Positions 43,201 to 49,400 of a stretch of 64,000 bases of DNA are shown here, one piece after another. How positions within the stretch are numbered: the first letter of the stretch is position 1; the number at the start of each line of letters is the position of its first letter. Both the position numbers and the translations under genes were made by a program. The notes beneath the pieces are model-generated. The model saw only the letters and a list, made by a program, of their open reading frames with translations. It had not been told where the DNA came from and searched no databases. Origin of the DNA: Symsagittifera roscoffensis (Eukaryota > Xenacoelomorpha > Acoela > Convolutidae); contig NC_087063.1 in the NCBI RefSeq assembly GCF_963678635.1, forward strand, positions 45,736,101 through 45,800,100, written 5' to 3'.

Positions 43201-45951
43201 GGGGAGTTTCCTACAACCTGGTCTATCGATTAAACCCTTAATTCTAAATCTGGATGGGTAGTTTTTTTTGAGGAAATCGATAATTTCCGAAAAAATAGAT
43301 TAAAAAAAATAAAAAAAGTGACTTTTCCTAAGTCTATAGCTCTTCCCCTAAGCAAATTAGGGACCAGCCGCTTGTGCATGGGAGTTTCCTACAACCTAGT
43401 CTATCGATTAAACCCTTAATCCCAAATCTGGACGGGTAGTTTGAGGAAATCGAAAAATTCCGAAAAAATGGGCAAAAAGTGAAAAAAGTACCGAGTTGTG
43501 AAGCTTTTCTAAGACCGTAGGGGTGGGGTAGGGTAAAAATTGCCCTAAATTTTATGCAGGCAGGTAGGTGAAACGCTACTGAATCCATTGGTACCACTTT
43601 TATGAGAATCTGACGGGTAGTTTTTTGGGAAAGCGAATTTTTCGAAAAGCGTCAAAAAAAAAAACAAAAAAAAAAAAAAAAAAAAAACAGATCTCATCTG
43701 GAAAAAAAACGTTTTCATAATACCTGTTTAATAAATCAAACAGGAACTTTCCTTTTACTACCTGAATTTGAAAGAACTTAAGACTATCTCAACAAATCAA
43801 AAAGTCATAAATTCTCAGGGATTCGAACCTCTGTTGACCCAAAGGGTCCCCCCGTGGGTACTTTTAAAGAAATCCATTTTTGGCCGACCGAACCTAAAGT
43901 TCTATATATATATATACTAGTTTGAGGGGGAGCGCGCGCCAAAAAAAAAACAAGATTTTTTTGTCAACATTTTCCAAAGAGTGCCCAAAAACGGCTTTTT
44001 TGGCTTTTTTTTCTAAAATTTACTTACCTTCATCTCAGCAAAACACAGCAAAAACCTTCATAAGTTACCTGCTAAAACGAAAAAAAAACAAGAATAATCA
44101 TTAAAAACATTATTAGGAGGCTACGGGTTTCAAACCACGGAACTTTTGATTCAAGATCACATGTTTTAGCAACGGCTGCATTATAACGAATACAACTTTT
44201 TATATCTAAATGAATATAGCTTTTTAAATCTAAAAAAAGACAGCTTGAGCAAAGAAATAAACTACAATTGAGAGTAGGTTTGTACAGTTTAAAAAAATGG
44301 ACAAATATAGCCAACAGACTGTAAGAAAAAAGTCAATGACGTAGGAAATCGAATTTTTTTTAGACATTTTTCAATGTCAAACTATATAACACTAAAACGT
44401 TATAGATTTTTAGAACCATTTTTCCCCATAAAACGCTTTTAATTAATTAAAACTGAGTCTCCGGTATTTTCATTCCGCTTTAACTTTTGAGAATTGGAAA
44501 CATAATTTAAAACTAAGTTTTTGGCATTTTTTGCGCCATTTGCACTGTTGTTACAGCGGCGAAGCGGAACTTCGAAAACCGCTTGAAAAAATCAGACGAA
44601 AGCCGCTTGAAAACTTAAAAAACGGTGACCTACAATTTAATGACATACAATTTAACACCGTAAATTTTAACACTTAGTCGTTTCACGACTAAACAATTTA
44701 AATCGACAGGAAGTGATTCAAGTGAACAAAGTTATTTGCAAGAAGAAAGGTTCAAATACCCTTGCTAATCGCAAGGGTTATTAGAGAGAGTAGTGTGCCT
44801 TCCATTAAGCAAATAAATTTAAATCAAAATTACAAGAATCAGAAGCCAAACAGCGAAACCATTGTCAATGAATTTAAGCAAACCGAAAAAAAACTATCAA
44901 CTTTTCTTGAACATTTTCAACTTACGAAAAAAATTAAGCTTCCTCAAAGTTCTTAGAATTTCGGGAAACTGATGATTTAGTTTTTTTAATCAAAATACCT
45001 AAATAGAGAAAATTTGGTCGAGAAATAATTTTTCAATTCCACTGAGCATTACTCTCAAACCAAAATACAAGTCCCTTTCTTTGAGCACATGGTATTGAAT
45101 TTTAAAATAAATCAAGTCAAACCCCAGAAGGTTAGATTTGAGAATAAACATACTTCGAGACTTTTTCTTTAAATCCAATCGAAAAACCACATGACCTATA
45201 TAAGTGTCTTAACTGCGTTCAATGACCTTTTAAAATCAAACCTGAGCGTGAAAAAAAATTCTTCTTTTTTCTGAACAAAAACCAGGCTCAAACGTCCTGT
45301 AAAAGGGATGTATAACTTCGCACTTCTTTGATTTTTTGATCTAGACGACGAATGACAGCTACTTACGCCTGTTTGAGGACACTCCTCAAATCCATTCGGA
45401 CATTCCAGATCCCAATCATACCCATAGTCTTCTGATATCTGGAGAAGCAGCCGCGATTCCACATACTCGTCCAAACTAGCCAGGTCAACAAAGTTCCTCC
45501 GTTTTTCCAGCTCTGATTTGCGCACAGGGTTATTGTTACAAAAAGTCACCGCTGGAAAGTCAGATTGTGTTCTCCGGTCAATGGTTATTTGCGTGACAAC
45601 TGGATACTTCATGTACTTGTCAACCAGCGAGTAAAATTGAAATGTAAAAATCCCAATAAGTCCGATATATGCCAAAACCCAGAAAACTCGCAGAATAGTA
45701 TGCGGTGATTGAAAGATTTGAGGCGCAATTGACTCTCCGAAATTAATCGAAGCAGTTTTGACCGCATCGGCATTGGAGCCGCCATTATCGACAGGTTTGG
45801 TGTTTTGAGTGGCAACACTTCCAGGAGTTTCTATATTTCTCAACAAAAATTGGGGCTCAAAAGAAGCTTCTGGAGACACACTATTTACTTTTGGGCCACT
45901 ATAATTAATAAAACTTTTGTCAGAAAAAATAGTGCGATTATCGTCAGCCAT
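12852..45951 (-). CDS. DEG/ENaC (ASIC-type) channel with two LDLa modules and a CUB domain
   Basis: Proposed gene with ten exons in minus-strand order: 45951-45367, 40290-40203, 39341-39163, 27227-27092, 26942-26487, 15516-15333, 15060-14800, 14509-14242, 14041-13862, 13201-12852. Splice sites are GT-AG and phases agree at every junction except CUB exon to 15516-15333. Order of domains: cytosolic N-terminus, TM1 (about residues 86-110), FPAVTFCN motif, LDLa 1, LDLa 2, CUB, Gly/Ser-rich linker, ASIC-type extracellular domain, TM2 and a short tail. The family forms trimeric amiloride-type sodium channels in the plasma membrane. LDLa and CUB modules usually bind Ca2+ and protein ligands, so ligand or matrix binding by the extracellular part is an inference. 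Total length would be about 870 residues, against about 500-650 for typical ASICs. The CUB to ASIC join is the weak point: an exon may be missing, or another donor used. The introns carry nearly all the repeats between 15.5 and 45 kb. Confidence 0.8.
13862..14041 (-). CDS. Channel exon 9: cysteine-rich thumb and palm
   Basis: The acceptor is 'ttttcag|gcaag' and the donor 'gtcag|gtctga'; 180 bp. It carries [18 protein letters not shown], the family's C-x-C-x-x-x-C palm motif. When spliced to exon 10 the reading passes through SISESVWPTLQY, as expected for an ASIC. Confidence 0.92.
14242..14509 (-). CDS. Channel exon 8: extracellular domain
   Basis: The acceptor is 'gttcag|gtggtc' and the donor 'tattg|gtatgt'; 268 bp. 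It encodes [19 protein letters not shown], matching the ASIC segment with its proline-rich turn, then the cysteine-rich thumb ([15 protein letters not shown] and KCGC). Confidence 0.93.
14800..15060 (-). CDS. Channel exon 7: extracellular palm and finger
   Basis: The acceptor is 'aatttag|ttgac' and the donor 'cacaa|gtgagt'; 261 bp, phase 0 at both ends. It encodes the family pattern C-x-F-N-G-x-x-C, then YGNCYSFNS, then [14 protein letters not shown], all diagnostic of the DEG/ENaC extracellular domain. Confidence 0.92.
15333..15516 (-). CDS. Channel exon 6: start of the ASIC extracellular part
   Basis: The acceptor is 'gttttccag|tgagg' and the donor 'ctcaa|gtaagt'; 184 bp. It encodes an unusually Trp/Tyr/Asp-rich stretch ([15 protein letters not shown]) followed by [11 protein letters not shown] and QFNHLGTQ. 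It is joined in phase 0 to [12 protein letters not shown] of the next exon, a conserved ASIC region. The BEL element is inserted only 29 nt upstream of this acceptor. Confidence 0.85.
15546..15986 (+). repeat. BEL 5' LTR with embedded tRNA-like sequence
   Basis: It begins 'tgttgcaatgc' and ends near 'attgagcgcaca', matching 23373-23813 over its full length with about ten substitutions and no net indel. Positions 15606-15684 hold a tRNA-like stretch: A-box-like tggccgagtgc at 15612-15622 and a perfect B box ggttcgagtcc at 15663-15673. Confidence 0.93.
15990..16007 (+). promoter_or_regulatory. Primer-binding site of the BEL element
   Basis: The sequence 'tggcgccccacaagggac' starts 3 nt after the LTR end and begins with the usual TGG complement of a tRNA 3' CCA. 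It resembles lysine-tRNA-type sites (tggcgccc...aggga) but is not identical. Confidence 0.65.
16003..16275 (+). repeat. Tandem repeats in the BEL leader
   Basis: A 52-bp unit beginning 'gggacaccgaggtcttct' is duplicated (16003-16054 and 16055-16106). It is followed by four to five copies of a roughly 37-bp unit built from 'ttggccgaaaag' and 'aattggccgaaagtg' to about 16275. Farther on, a diverged duplication with an offset of about 198 bp covers 16815-16890 and 17013-17090 ('gttaagtggtc' to 'gtgtgtgttgttgga'). Confidence 0.85.
17175..17819 (+). pseudogene. SGNH-hydrolase-like extra ORF of the BEL element, one in-frame TGA
   Basis: One frame is open from ATG 17175 to TAA 17817-17819 apart from a TGA at 17490-17492 (214 codons in all). 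An earlier ATG at 17082 is in frame, but similarity starts at 17175. The N-terminus reads [14 protein letters not shown], with G-x-S where SGNH enzymes have the nucleophile block. PGLSLN could supply the block-II glycine, and [11 protein letters not shown] sits where block III places its Asn. The C-terminal half is basic ([19 protein letters not shown]). The D-x-x-H block is not visible, so enzymatic activity is doubtful. An ORF between the leader and gag is unusual for BEL. The SGNH assignment is inference from motif order. Confidence 0.5.
17913..20520 (+). pseudogene. BEL gag, frameshifted
   Basis: It starts at ATG 17913 with a helical, charged N-terminus. It is broken by a frame change near 18610, another between about 18900 and 19020, and an in-frame TGA at 19626-19628. 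The middle (18.7-19.6 kb) is Ser/Pro/Thr-rich. The part from 19647 carries the BEL gag core of DUF1759 type ([43 protein letters not shown]). Zinc knuckles follow near 20331 ([13 protein letters not shown]) and 20428 ([14 protein letters not shown]), then a CPKPEC...H segment. Confidence 0.85.
20521..21062 (+). pseudogene. BEL aspartic protease (DUF1758 type), truncated by a stop
   Basis: It is continuous with the gag frame. The catalytic loop reads LVLCDSAST at about 20724-20750, followed by [12 protein letters not shown], as in BEL-type retropepsins. The frame is cut by TAA at 21060-21062. The stop lies in a short aberrant act-rich segment just where the conserved 'YHAVRP' junction follows. 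Confidence 0.82.
21063..22584 (+). pseudogene. BEL reverse transcriptase, with start of RNase H region
   Basis: It is in the same frame as the protease. It shows [13 protein letters not shown], the palm motif [31 protein letters not shown] and the catalytic YMDD at 21981-21992, followed by [12 protein letters not shown] and [17 protein letters not shown] at 22143-22145 interrupts it. After [13 protein letters not shown] the frame ends at about 22490; nearly all of RNase H and the first part of integrase are deleted there. Confidence 0.88.
22500..23403 (+). pseudogene. BEL integrase core and C-terminal tail, 5' truncated
   Basis: The frame is open from about 22500 ([20 protein letters not shown]) to the stop at 23401-23403, inside the 3' LTR. 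The first catalytic Asp lies in the deleted part. The second Asp is replaced by Asn (WSNNGTNF at about 22669; aat where gat is expected). The Glu region is present ([15 protein letters not shown]). The C-terminus ([20 protein letters not shown]) matches the DUF5641-like tail. Confidence 0.88.
23358..23372 (+). promoter_or_regulatory. Polypurine tract of the BEL element
   Basis: The purine run 'aggggggggggagga' lies immediately before the 3' LTR start (tgttgc). This is where plus-strand DNA synthesis would be primed. Confidence 0.85.
23373..23813 (+). repeat. BEL 3' LTR with embedded tRNA-like sequence
   Basis: It has the same length as the 5' LTR (441 bp). Here the A box is perfect (tggccgagtgg, 23439-23449) and the B box is perfect (ggttcgagtcc, 23490-23500). 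The LTR is followed by the aaaag target duplication. Confidence 0.93.
23952..25400. repeat. Satellite-like array, about three units of roughly 350 bp
   Basis: Units start at about 23952, 24297 and 24664 with 'gttccga', followed by 'cggaatatttgtgctcgggg', 'attgttgtcctgagct', 'gcgatatatttcgcg' and 'gcggag..ttaatccgtc'. The third unit is interrupted by the fold-back element at 24892-25236. A related 86-bp-spaced duplication ('aggcagtcggaacattca' to 'gagcagtcttg') follows at about 25484-25530 and 25570-25625. Confidence 0.8.
24892..25236. mobile_element. Fold-back / MITE-like element with iterated 14-bp arms
   Basis: It begins CAGACAATTCGGCC and ends with the reverse complement. The left arm has five copies of 'cagacaattcagcc' and variants (24892-24990); the right arm has five copies of the complement (25143-25236). 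The middle (about 150 bp) is unique. It interrupts a satellite unit; 'atttcgcg' occurs on both sides of the insertion (just before and just after), though not directly at the CAG/CTG ends. Terminal CAG and a possible 8-bp duplication recall hAT-type MITEs, but that is only a suggestion. Confidence 0.7.
25630..26486. other. Intron DNA without recognised features
   Basis: I see no exon, RNA or clear repeat here. If an exon is missing between the CUB and ASIC parts of the channel gene, this stretch and 23814-23950 are the places to look. Confidence 0.4.
26487..26942 (-). CDS. Channel exon 5: body of CUB and Gly/Ser linker
   Basis: The acceptor is 'catttcag|gtaac'. The CUB domain continues with [17 protein letters not shown] and [11 protein letters not shown], including the second cysteine pair (DC..D and LCG). 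A low-complexity tail rich in Gly, Ser, Tyr and Thr follows. The best-looking donor is 'tctgaag|gtgaag' at 26486, which leaves phase 1, whereas the next recognised exon needs phase 2. Either an exon is missing or a different donor in phase 2 is used; the frame itself stays open to 26458. Confidence 0.72.
27092..27227 (-). CDS. Channel exon 4: end of LDLa 2 and start of CUB
   Basis: The acceptor is 'gtttttag|ttctac' and the donor 'gaaa|gttagt'; 136 bp, phase 0 in and 1 out. FYC closes LDLa 2. The rest ([14 protein letters not shown], then [11 protein letters not shown]) matches the first strands of a CUB domain, where the 'C.W.I' motif is typical. Confidence 0.8.
27505..27885 (+). pseudogene. 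Second BEL/Pao pol fragment (RNase H end), cut by the gap
   Basis: The frame ending at 27885 shows [14 protein letters not shown] and [15 protein letters not shown], then [31 protein letters not shown] and [16 protein letters not shown]. These are typical of the region between RNase H and integrase in BEL pol. A TRG stretch just upstream (27515) is out of frame. This is the very segment missing from the element at 15.5-23.8 kb. It runs into the run of Ns, so its other end is unknown. Confidence 0.8.
27886..28085. other. Assembly gap, 200 N
   Basis: Exactly 200 Ns, a conventional filler length, so the true distance is unknown. It falls between a BEL fragment and the first copy of a 3.1-kb duplication. 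Confidence 0.99.
28086..31093 (-). repeat. Copy A of a 3.1-kb tandem duplication (3' part of a Gypsy-like element)
   Basis: It is nearly identical to 31173-34193 with an offset of about 3087-3100 bp. It starts inside the gap and ends at 'cgtttctag' (31093), where copy B continues into integrase sequence but copy A does not. On the minus strand it holds the tail of integrase, a basic Ser/Thr-rich ORF (29836-30357) and a short ORF with a hydrophobic start (29055-29252). Copy A lacks about 11 bp near 29840 that are present in copy B, which shortens the basic ORF from 251 to 173 residues. Confidence 0.9.
31094..34193 (-). repeat. Copy B of the 3.1-kb duplication, joined to the upstream pol
   Basis: Positions 31094-31172 ('ctattcaaaaatcagttg' onward) form the junction between the copies and recur at 38653-38740, so the junction is itself a dispersed or terminal repeat. 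The rest matches copy A. On the minus strand 34150-33744 reads through the C-terminal part of integrase (for example [19 protein letters not shown]) and joins in order to the integrase core at 34.3-34.6 kb. Confidence 0.88.
32702..33457 (-). pseudogene. Basic Ser/Thr-rich ORF after Gypsy integrase, function unknown
   Basis: A 251-residue frame in the position of a pol tail or a third (envelope-position) ORF. It is rich in Lys/Arg/Ser/Thr ([30 protein letters not shown]) and ends with a hydrophobic patch ([14 protein letters not shown]). Similar coding continues below 32700 in another frame with further breaks. I do not recognise an envelope fold, so I leave its function open. Confidence 0.4.
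34308..34649 (-). pseudogene. Gypsy integrase core fragment
   Basis: It carries [23 protein letters not shown], matching the first catalytic block (D/E-x-x-GP ... iD.fSky). Further motifs are lost in frame changes. Confidence 0.65.
35016..35584 (-). pseudogene. Gypsy reverse transcriptase fragments
   Basis: Two frames. The first (35584-35279) carries [16 protein letters not shown]. The second (35258-35016) begins [15 protein letters not shown], where the YxDD block has decayed to YMND, then [20 protein letters not shown] and the 'ITSTGIQP' thumb motif of Ty3/Gypsy enzymes. Confidence 0.75.
36203..36540 (-). pseudogene. Gypsy aspartic protease
   Basis: ALIDTGA lies at about 36515-36495 (the DTG active site). 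A stop comes right after it, then [21 protein letters not shown] and SIVIGIPFF (the flap and 'IIG' strand pattern of retropepsins). Confidence 0.7.
36890..37162 (-). pseudogene. Gly/Arg-rich nucleocapsid-like segment
   Basis: It carries a [14 protein letters not shown] run after a Lys/Gln-rich stretch. No CCHC knuckle is seen; an RG-rich nucleic-acid-binding segment may replace it. Confidence 0.55.
37516..37779 (-). pseudogene. Gypsy gag fragment
   Basis: It encodes [19 protein letters not shown], then [17 protein letters not shown] and a [17 protein letters not shown] end typical of retroelement gag (short reads, F-x-x-K-F helix). A stop follows, after which the frame continues with charged sequence. 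Confidence 0.6.
38045..38940. repeat. Interleaved inverted repeats around an AT-rich minisatellite
   Basis: Segment 38045-38132 (gaatagctatctgtc to catccggtgt) is the complement of 38572-38660. Segment 38146-38350 (cataataattcgagcacgcg to tttactgac) is the complement of about 38720-38935. The order is A', B', AT tract, A, B, so it is not a simple palindrome. The B/A junction 'ctattcaaaaatcagttg' also marks the join of the 3.1-kb duplication at 31094. Confidence 0.8.
38395..38560. repeat. (aaatatatat)-type minisatellite
   Basis: About 165 bp of repeated 'aaatatatat' and close variants, in the middle of the interleaved inverted repeats. Confidence 0.95.
39163..39341 (-). CDS. Channel exon 3: LDLa 2
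   Basis: The acceptor is 'caaatatag|gtccc' and the donor 'ccgccg|gtgaat'; 179 bp, phase 1 in and 0 out. It begins with the last cysteine of LDLa 1 (PINC), then carries CFDDYIEC and [15 protein letters not shown], the Ca2+-binding core of a second LDLa module. The sixth cysteine is supplied by the next exon (FYC), which supports splicing across the 12-kb repeat-filled intron. Confidence 0.82.
39395..41460. repeat. Intron with scattered dispersed repeats
   Basis: Apart from channel exon 2, the stretch holds dispersed pieces. 'ttttgaaacg.taaatta' with 'ccttagttta' occurs at 39540-39640 and 41355-41450. 'ctacctgaatttgaaagaac' occurs at 39638 and 43760. 'ctgctaaaacgaaaaaa' occurs at about 39928 and 44070. 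No further exon is seen. Confidence 0.55.
40203..40290 (-). CDS. Channel exon 2: rest of LDLa 1
   Basis: The acceptor is 'ttgttgcag|gag' and the donor 'gaag|gtacat'; 88 bp, phase 0 in and 1 out. It encodes [11 protein letters not shown] followed by C-E-C-E-D-C-W-D-E, the CDG...DE core of an LDL-receptor class A module. It completes the cysteine pattern begun in exon 1; the final cysteine lies at the start of exon 3. Confidence 0.8.
41741..43640. repeat. Satellite array, unit about 163-178 bp, about ten copies
   Basis: 'cctaagtctatagctcttcc' and variants start units at about 41741, 41913, 42086, 42259, 42649, 42812, 42985, 43149 and 43327. Variant units ('aagcttttctaag..cgtagg') lie near 42441 and 43505. 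Each unit holds 'ctggtctatcgattaaaccc' and 'ggtagtttttgaggaaatcg'. Alternating subtypes (taggcaagttaagga versus taagcaaattaggga) point to a two-unit higher-order repeat. The short open frames inside repeat with the unit and are not genes. A poly-A-rich run follows at 43655-43690. Confidence 0.92.
44115..44195 (-). repeat. tRNA-like sequence, possibly a SINE head
   Basis: On the minus strand there is a B-box-like 'ggtttgaaacc' and an anticodon-arm-like 'gatcTTGaatc'. The A box is poor and there is no acceptor stem, so it is unlikely to be a functional tRNA. Confidence 0.4.
44200..45366. other. Intron DNA, nothing recognised
   Basis: AT-rich sequence with only short open frames. It lies inside intron 1 of the channel gene. 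Confidence 0.45.
45367..45951 (-). CDS. Channel exon 1: N-terminus, TM1 and start of LDLa 1
   Basis: It starts at ATG 45951 ([10 protein letters not shown]) and encodes 195 residues to a donor 'ggc|gtaagt' at phase 0. Residues 1-80 are polar and probably cytosolic. TM1 is [19 protein letters not shown], residues 89-107, followed by the family hallmark FPAVTFCN at 132-139. The exon ends inside an LDLa module ([13 protein letters not shown]). The His-Gly gating motif expected about 10 residues before TM1 is not present; the aligned stretch reads GESIAPQIF. No signal peptide is expected for this family. Confidence 0.88.
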
Positions 45952-46422
45952 TTTTGAGTTTGCTGGTCATAAAATTACGAGTGATAACTCTGATGCTGCT
46001 TATTTTAATGGTTACTTGCGCGTCTGGTTTCAAACATTGTCATAAATCTCTCGCGCGTTCAAATTAATTAAAACTGACCAATGACGCATTAACTTTACAA
46101 CAAAACTCGTGGGTTGTCTTTTAAGCTGTTCAGTTCAAGTGAACTTTTGTCACTAAAAAGCTAACTTGCAGTGCTAATTAAAACTCTTAACGAAACTAAA
46201 CTAAGCGACCTCATATTTTCTAATGACTCTGGGAAAGACAAGATTGTTAGAAAGCTAAACTATCCATTCTGAGACATCCATCTTAACATCCATATGACCT
46301 CAACTTGTTTTGTGAAGTATAATATTATAATTCATAACTTGTCTTGGAATGTATTCTAATTATTAAACGAGTAATCTACAAAATTAAAGATATACAAAAA
46401 TAGAAAGCGAACTCAATGTTCA
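45952..46422. other. Upstream region of the channel gene
   Basis: The region before ATG 45951 should contain the promoter and 5' UTR of the minus-strand channel gene and the 3' flank of the next gene. I see no convincing core promoter motif. Confidence 0.35.
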
Positions 46423-46870
46423 CTATTCAATATCTTCATTTTTCATCGTTTCAGTCATTATCTCATTAAGTTTGATCAGGGCTAACTTCCCGCTGTTTTT
46501 ACCCCTTTTCTTGTGCAATATGGCGACACAGTCGCCAGTCAGTCCCATTCCCCAGATGTTGTCCAGTTTCGGACAACAACTGAACGTATCTACACAATTG
46601 ATAGCTACGAACTTCGAGTGTTCACTTCTCGTCAAAACAGTAAGATAGCCACGATTGGTATATGAGCCAACCAGAAGTGTCAGCTCGTCCATCATCAGGA
46701 CTCGTTTTGGTTTTTCGATCATTATTTGTTGGAAAATAGATGCGGAATGTGGATTGTTGTTGTTGACCAAGACGATCTCAATGAAAGATTTGTGCTCAAA
46801 ACAAGCAGTGACGAAAGTGTCGTCTCTTCCTTTCCTAACTGCATCCGCGTCATAGACGTCTGCCGAGAAA
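46423..46870 (-). CDS. Last exon of an unrecognised gene, beta-propeller-like
   Basis: The acceptor is 'gtttcag|tttctc' at 46870; the stop is at 46423-46425. It encodes about 149 residues, starting FSADVYDADAVRKG. Alternating hydrophobic strands (FIEIVLVNNNN, KRVLMMDELTLLVG, YLTVLTRSEHSKFVAI) with turns suggest propeller blades, but no WD or NHL signature is clear. The phase (needs two bases) fits the donor of 47249-47592. It is not a known family to me. The frame is intact, so it is probably a real gene. Confidence 0.55.
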
Positions 46871-47248
46871 CTGAAACAACAATGCATCCATAAAAATAAA
46901 CTCAGATGTATTTAATAAAGCCTGTTGGTAGATTTAACCCATAAGCCATTCAAAGTTTTACGCCGCTCAAAATACTTCATCTGACTTCTTAAATTACAAA
47001 ACTAGGATTATTCCATGAGAGCGCTTCCTCAGGAAAAATGTTTTTTCTTTGCGTCCAGAGCGATATGAAAACCAAAACCACTCTTACAATTAATAAATGG
47101 TCGGAGCTGTCTGAGCTTCTAGCACAGCAACTGGTTTATTTTAATTCACTTGAACTTGTAGGTTTTAACTCACGAAAGACTGATCCCATCAATTACATTG
47201 AAAATTTGTATCTCAATCAACGAAAATCAAGCGCCAAAACAAACTTAC

Positions 47249-47592
47249 CAATGGCCTATCTTTGCGGGTAAATTTGGATTTCCTTTGAAACTCTTCATAA
47301 TTACACCATTTGCCTGAATGATGTAGAACTCGACTTCATGCCGCATTCCTGGCTCAGAAATAACGGCTACACATGCAACTCCTGGAACCCTTACAATTTG
47401 CTGCTCTGTCGGCTGTAGAGTAGTCGGATCAACATTCAGCAACACAATTTCGAAGTAGAATTGAAACATTTCGTCATGCCATCGTCCAATTACGAAGCAA
47501 CTTCGAGACACCATTTTGATAAGCTCTGCTTTTTTGCTCAGTGGAATTGTCGAAATTTTTACCAGAGTAGAGGAATCGTGAATATCAACGCA
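47249..47592 (-). CDS. Penultimate exon of the same unrecognised gene
   Basis: The acceptor is 'atgtttag|tgcgtt' and the donor 'ccattg|gtaagt'; 344 bp, entering in phase 0. It encodes CVDIHDSSTLVKISTIPL, then FYFEIVLLNVDPTT and VEFYIIQANGVIMKSF, again a run of beta strands like a propeller. A possible 23-bp exon lies just upstream (47641-47663, donor 'gctcag|gtaggt'), but that is weak. Confidence 0.55.
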
Positions 47593-48157
47593 CTAAACAT
47601 ATAACAGGCAATTATCCATGCACTAGTAAAAAGTACCTACCTGAGCATATCCGAAGATGCACACTTCAATTTAGCCAACAGGAGCATACAAAAGTGTCAA
47701 TGAACTCAAGCGAGCCAAAAAAACAAAATGAATTTTTTTTTCATGTTTCAGCTTTCGAAAAAAGTTCTCTGTCATCGAAATGACTTGCCATTTGATTTTC
47801 ATGATGTTTACAAGATTTTACTCTTTTTAAAAATTCGAGAAACGAATAAATTTTGAATTTAATTTTTTCGAGCTGGTATCTATTTTGGTAAGAAATTTAG
47901 GCAGGTCTACCAATATACATCACTATAACTTCAAGATATACATCAAACCAACCATTGAGCTCTGGAGAAGGAGGTCAACACAACTTTCATTACAAACTAG
48001 CAATTAACGCACCTTCGGTGCTTCGAAATTTTTCGACAACTCATGAAAAAAACCGCATATATTGGAAACAACATCTGCAAACTTTTAGTGTACTCTGACT
48101 GCACCCAGGTTTGGTAATTTCGAACTTTTAAATTTTTTTAAATTCCCATTTTAAAAG

Positions 48158-49400
48158 CGTCATCTCGAAAACTTAATGGGCCTCTGGAGAAATTTGGAAG
48201 CCAGATTTGCAACCACTGAGACTCCCTGAGAGCACCCTACTATAGGGTTAGGAATCCAAAATGTTGTGAATTTTTTAAACCTAAGATTCCCGAAAAAAAA
48301 ATTGAAAAAAAAACGTCTTTTCTCGGAAACTAAAAGGATTTGAGCATTCATATTAAGAGGCAAGATTTGAGACGCCTGGGTGTATGCTGACAATAAGGTT
48401 GTATCTTCATCAAGTTAGTAGTTTCAAATTTTTTGAATTTCTTTGTAGATAAGTTCTTTGAGAAATTTAAAAAAAATCGAAAAACGTCACATCTCGGAAA
48501 CTAAAAGCATTTGAGCAGTCGGGTTTAGCAGTCGCATGTGGCAAGATTTGCAACTCTTTAGAGTACCCTGACAACGCCGAACTATAGAGTTGGGAATTTC
48601 AAATTTTGGAATTTCAAAAACAATTAATTTAAACTTTCTGAAAATTTTGAAAAAATCACCAAAAACGTCATATCTCGAAAACTACAAAGAATTGAGCAGT
48701 CATACTTCGAGGCAAGGTTCGCAATCTTTGAGAATACTCCGACAGGACCTAACTACAGGTTGGAAATTTCAGTTTTTAAAAACTAATAATAATTTAAGTT
48801 TTCTGAAAAATTTTGAAAAAATCACAAAAAACGTCATATCTCGATAACTACAAATTGAGCCGTCATATTTGAAGGCAAGATTTGTAATTCTTGAGAGTAC
48901 TCTGAAAGGATCTAACTACAGGGTTGGGAATTTCAGATTTTGTAAGAAAAAAAATAATTCAAGTTTTCAGAAAAATTTTGAAAAAATCACAAAAAACGTC
49001 ATATCTCGAAAACTACACTTGAGCAGTCATATTTGGAGGCAAGATTCGCAATCTTTGAGATTACTCTGACAGGACCTAACTACAGGGTTGGGAATTTCTG
49101 AATTTGCAAAAAAAAATTAATTTAAGTTGTCTGAAAATTTTTTGAAAAAAAAATCACAAAAAACGTCATATCTCGAAAACTACAAGGATTTGAACAGTCA
49201 TATTTGGAGGCAAGATTTGTAACTCCTTAGAGTACTCCGACAGCACCCAACTACAGGGTTGGGAACTTCAAGTTTTTAAAATTATTTTGTTATTTGAAAT
49301 TTCTGAAAATTTTTGAAAAAATCTCAAAAATCGTCTTATCTCGTTAACTAAAATGATTCGGGCATTCAAAATTGGAGGCCAAATTCGCAACCCTAATTCG
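48158..49400. repeat. Second satellite array, unit about 156-181 bp, eight copies
   Basis: 'cgtcatatctcgaaaactac' and variants start at about 48158, 48314, 48485, 48666, 48832, 48997, 49164 and 49332. Each unit also has 'ttggaggcaagattt', 'gagtactctgacagg', 'ctaactacagggttggga' and 'tctgaaaattttgaaaaaat'. Its sequence is unrelated to the 41.7-kb array despite the similar period. Confidence 0.92.

Noticed and set aside
41914..43597. Repeated minus-strand ORFs of 66-87 residues with '[13 protein letters not shown]'-like text
   Set aside because: Each repeats with the satellite unit, has no independent start signal, and composition follows the repeat.
47641..47663. A 23-bp micro-exon before 47592
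   Set aside because: The donor and phase fit, but the acceptor 'gaag' is weak and the exon is very small; mentioned only as a possibility.
41741..49400. CRISPR-like arrays
   Set aside because: Units are about 170 bp with no short repeat/unique spacer pattern, and the DNA is eukaryotic; these are satellites.
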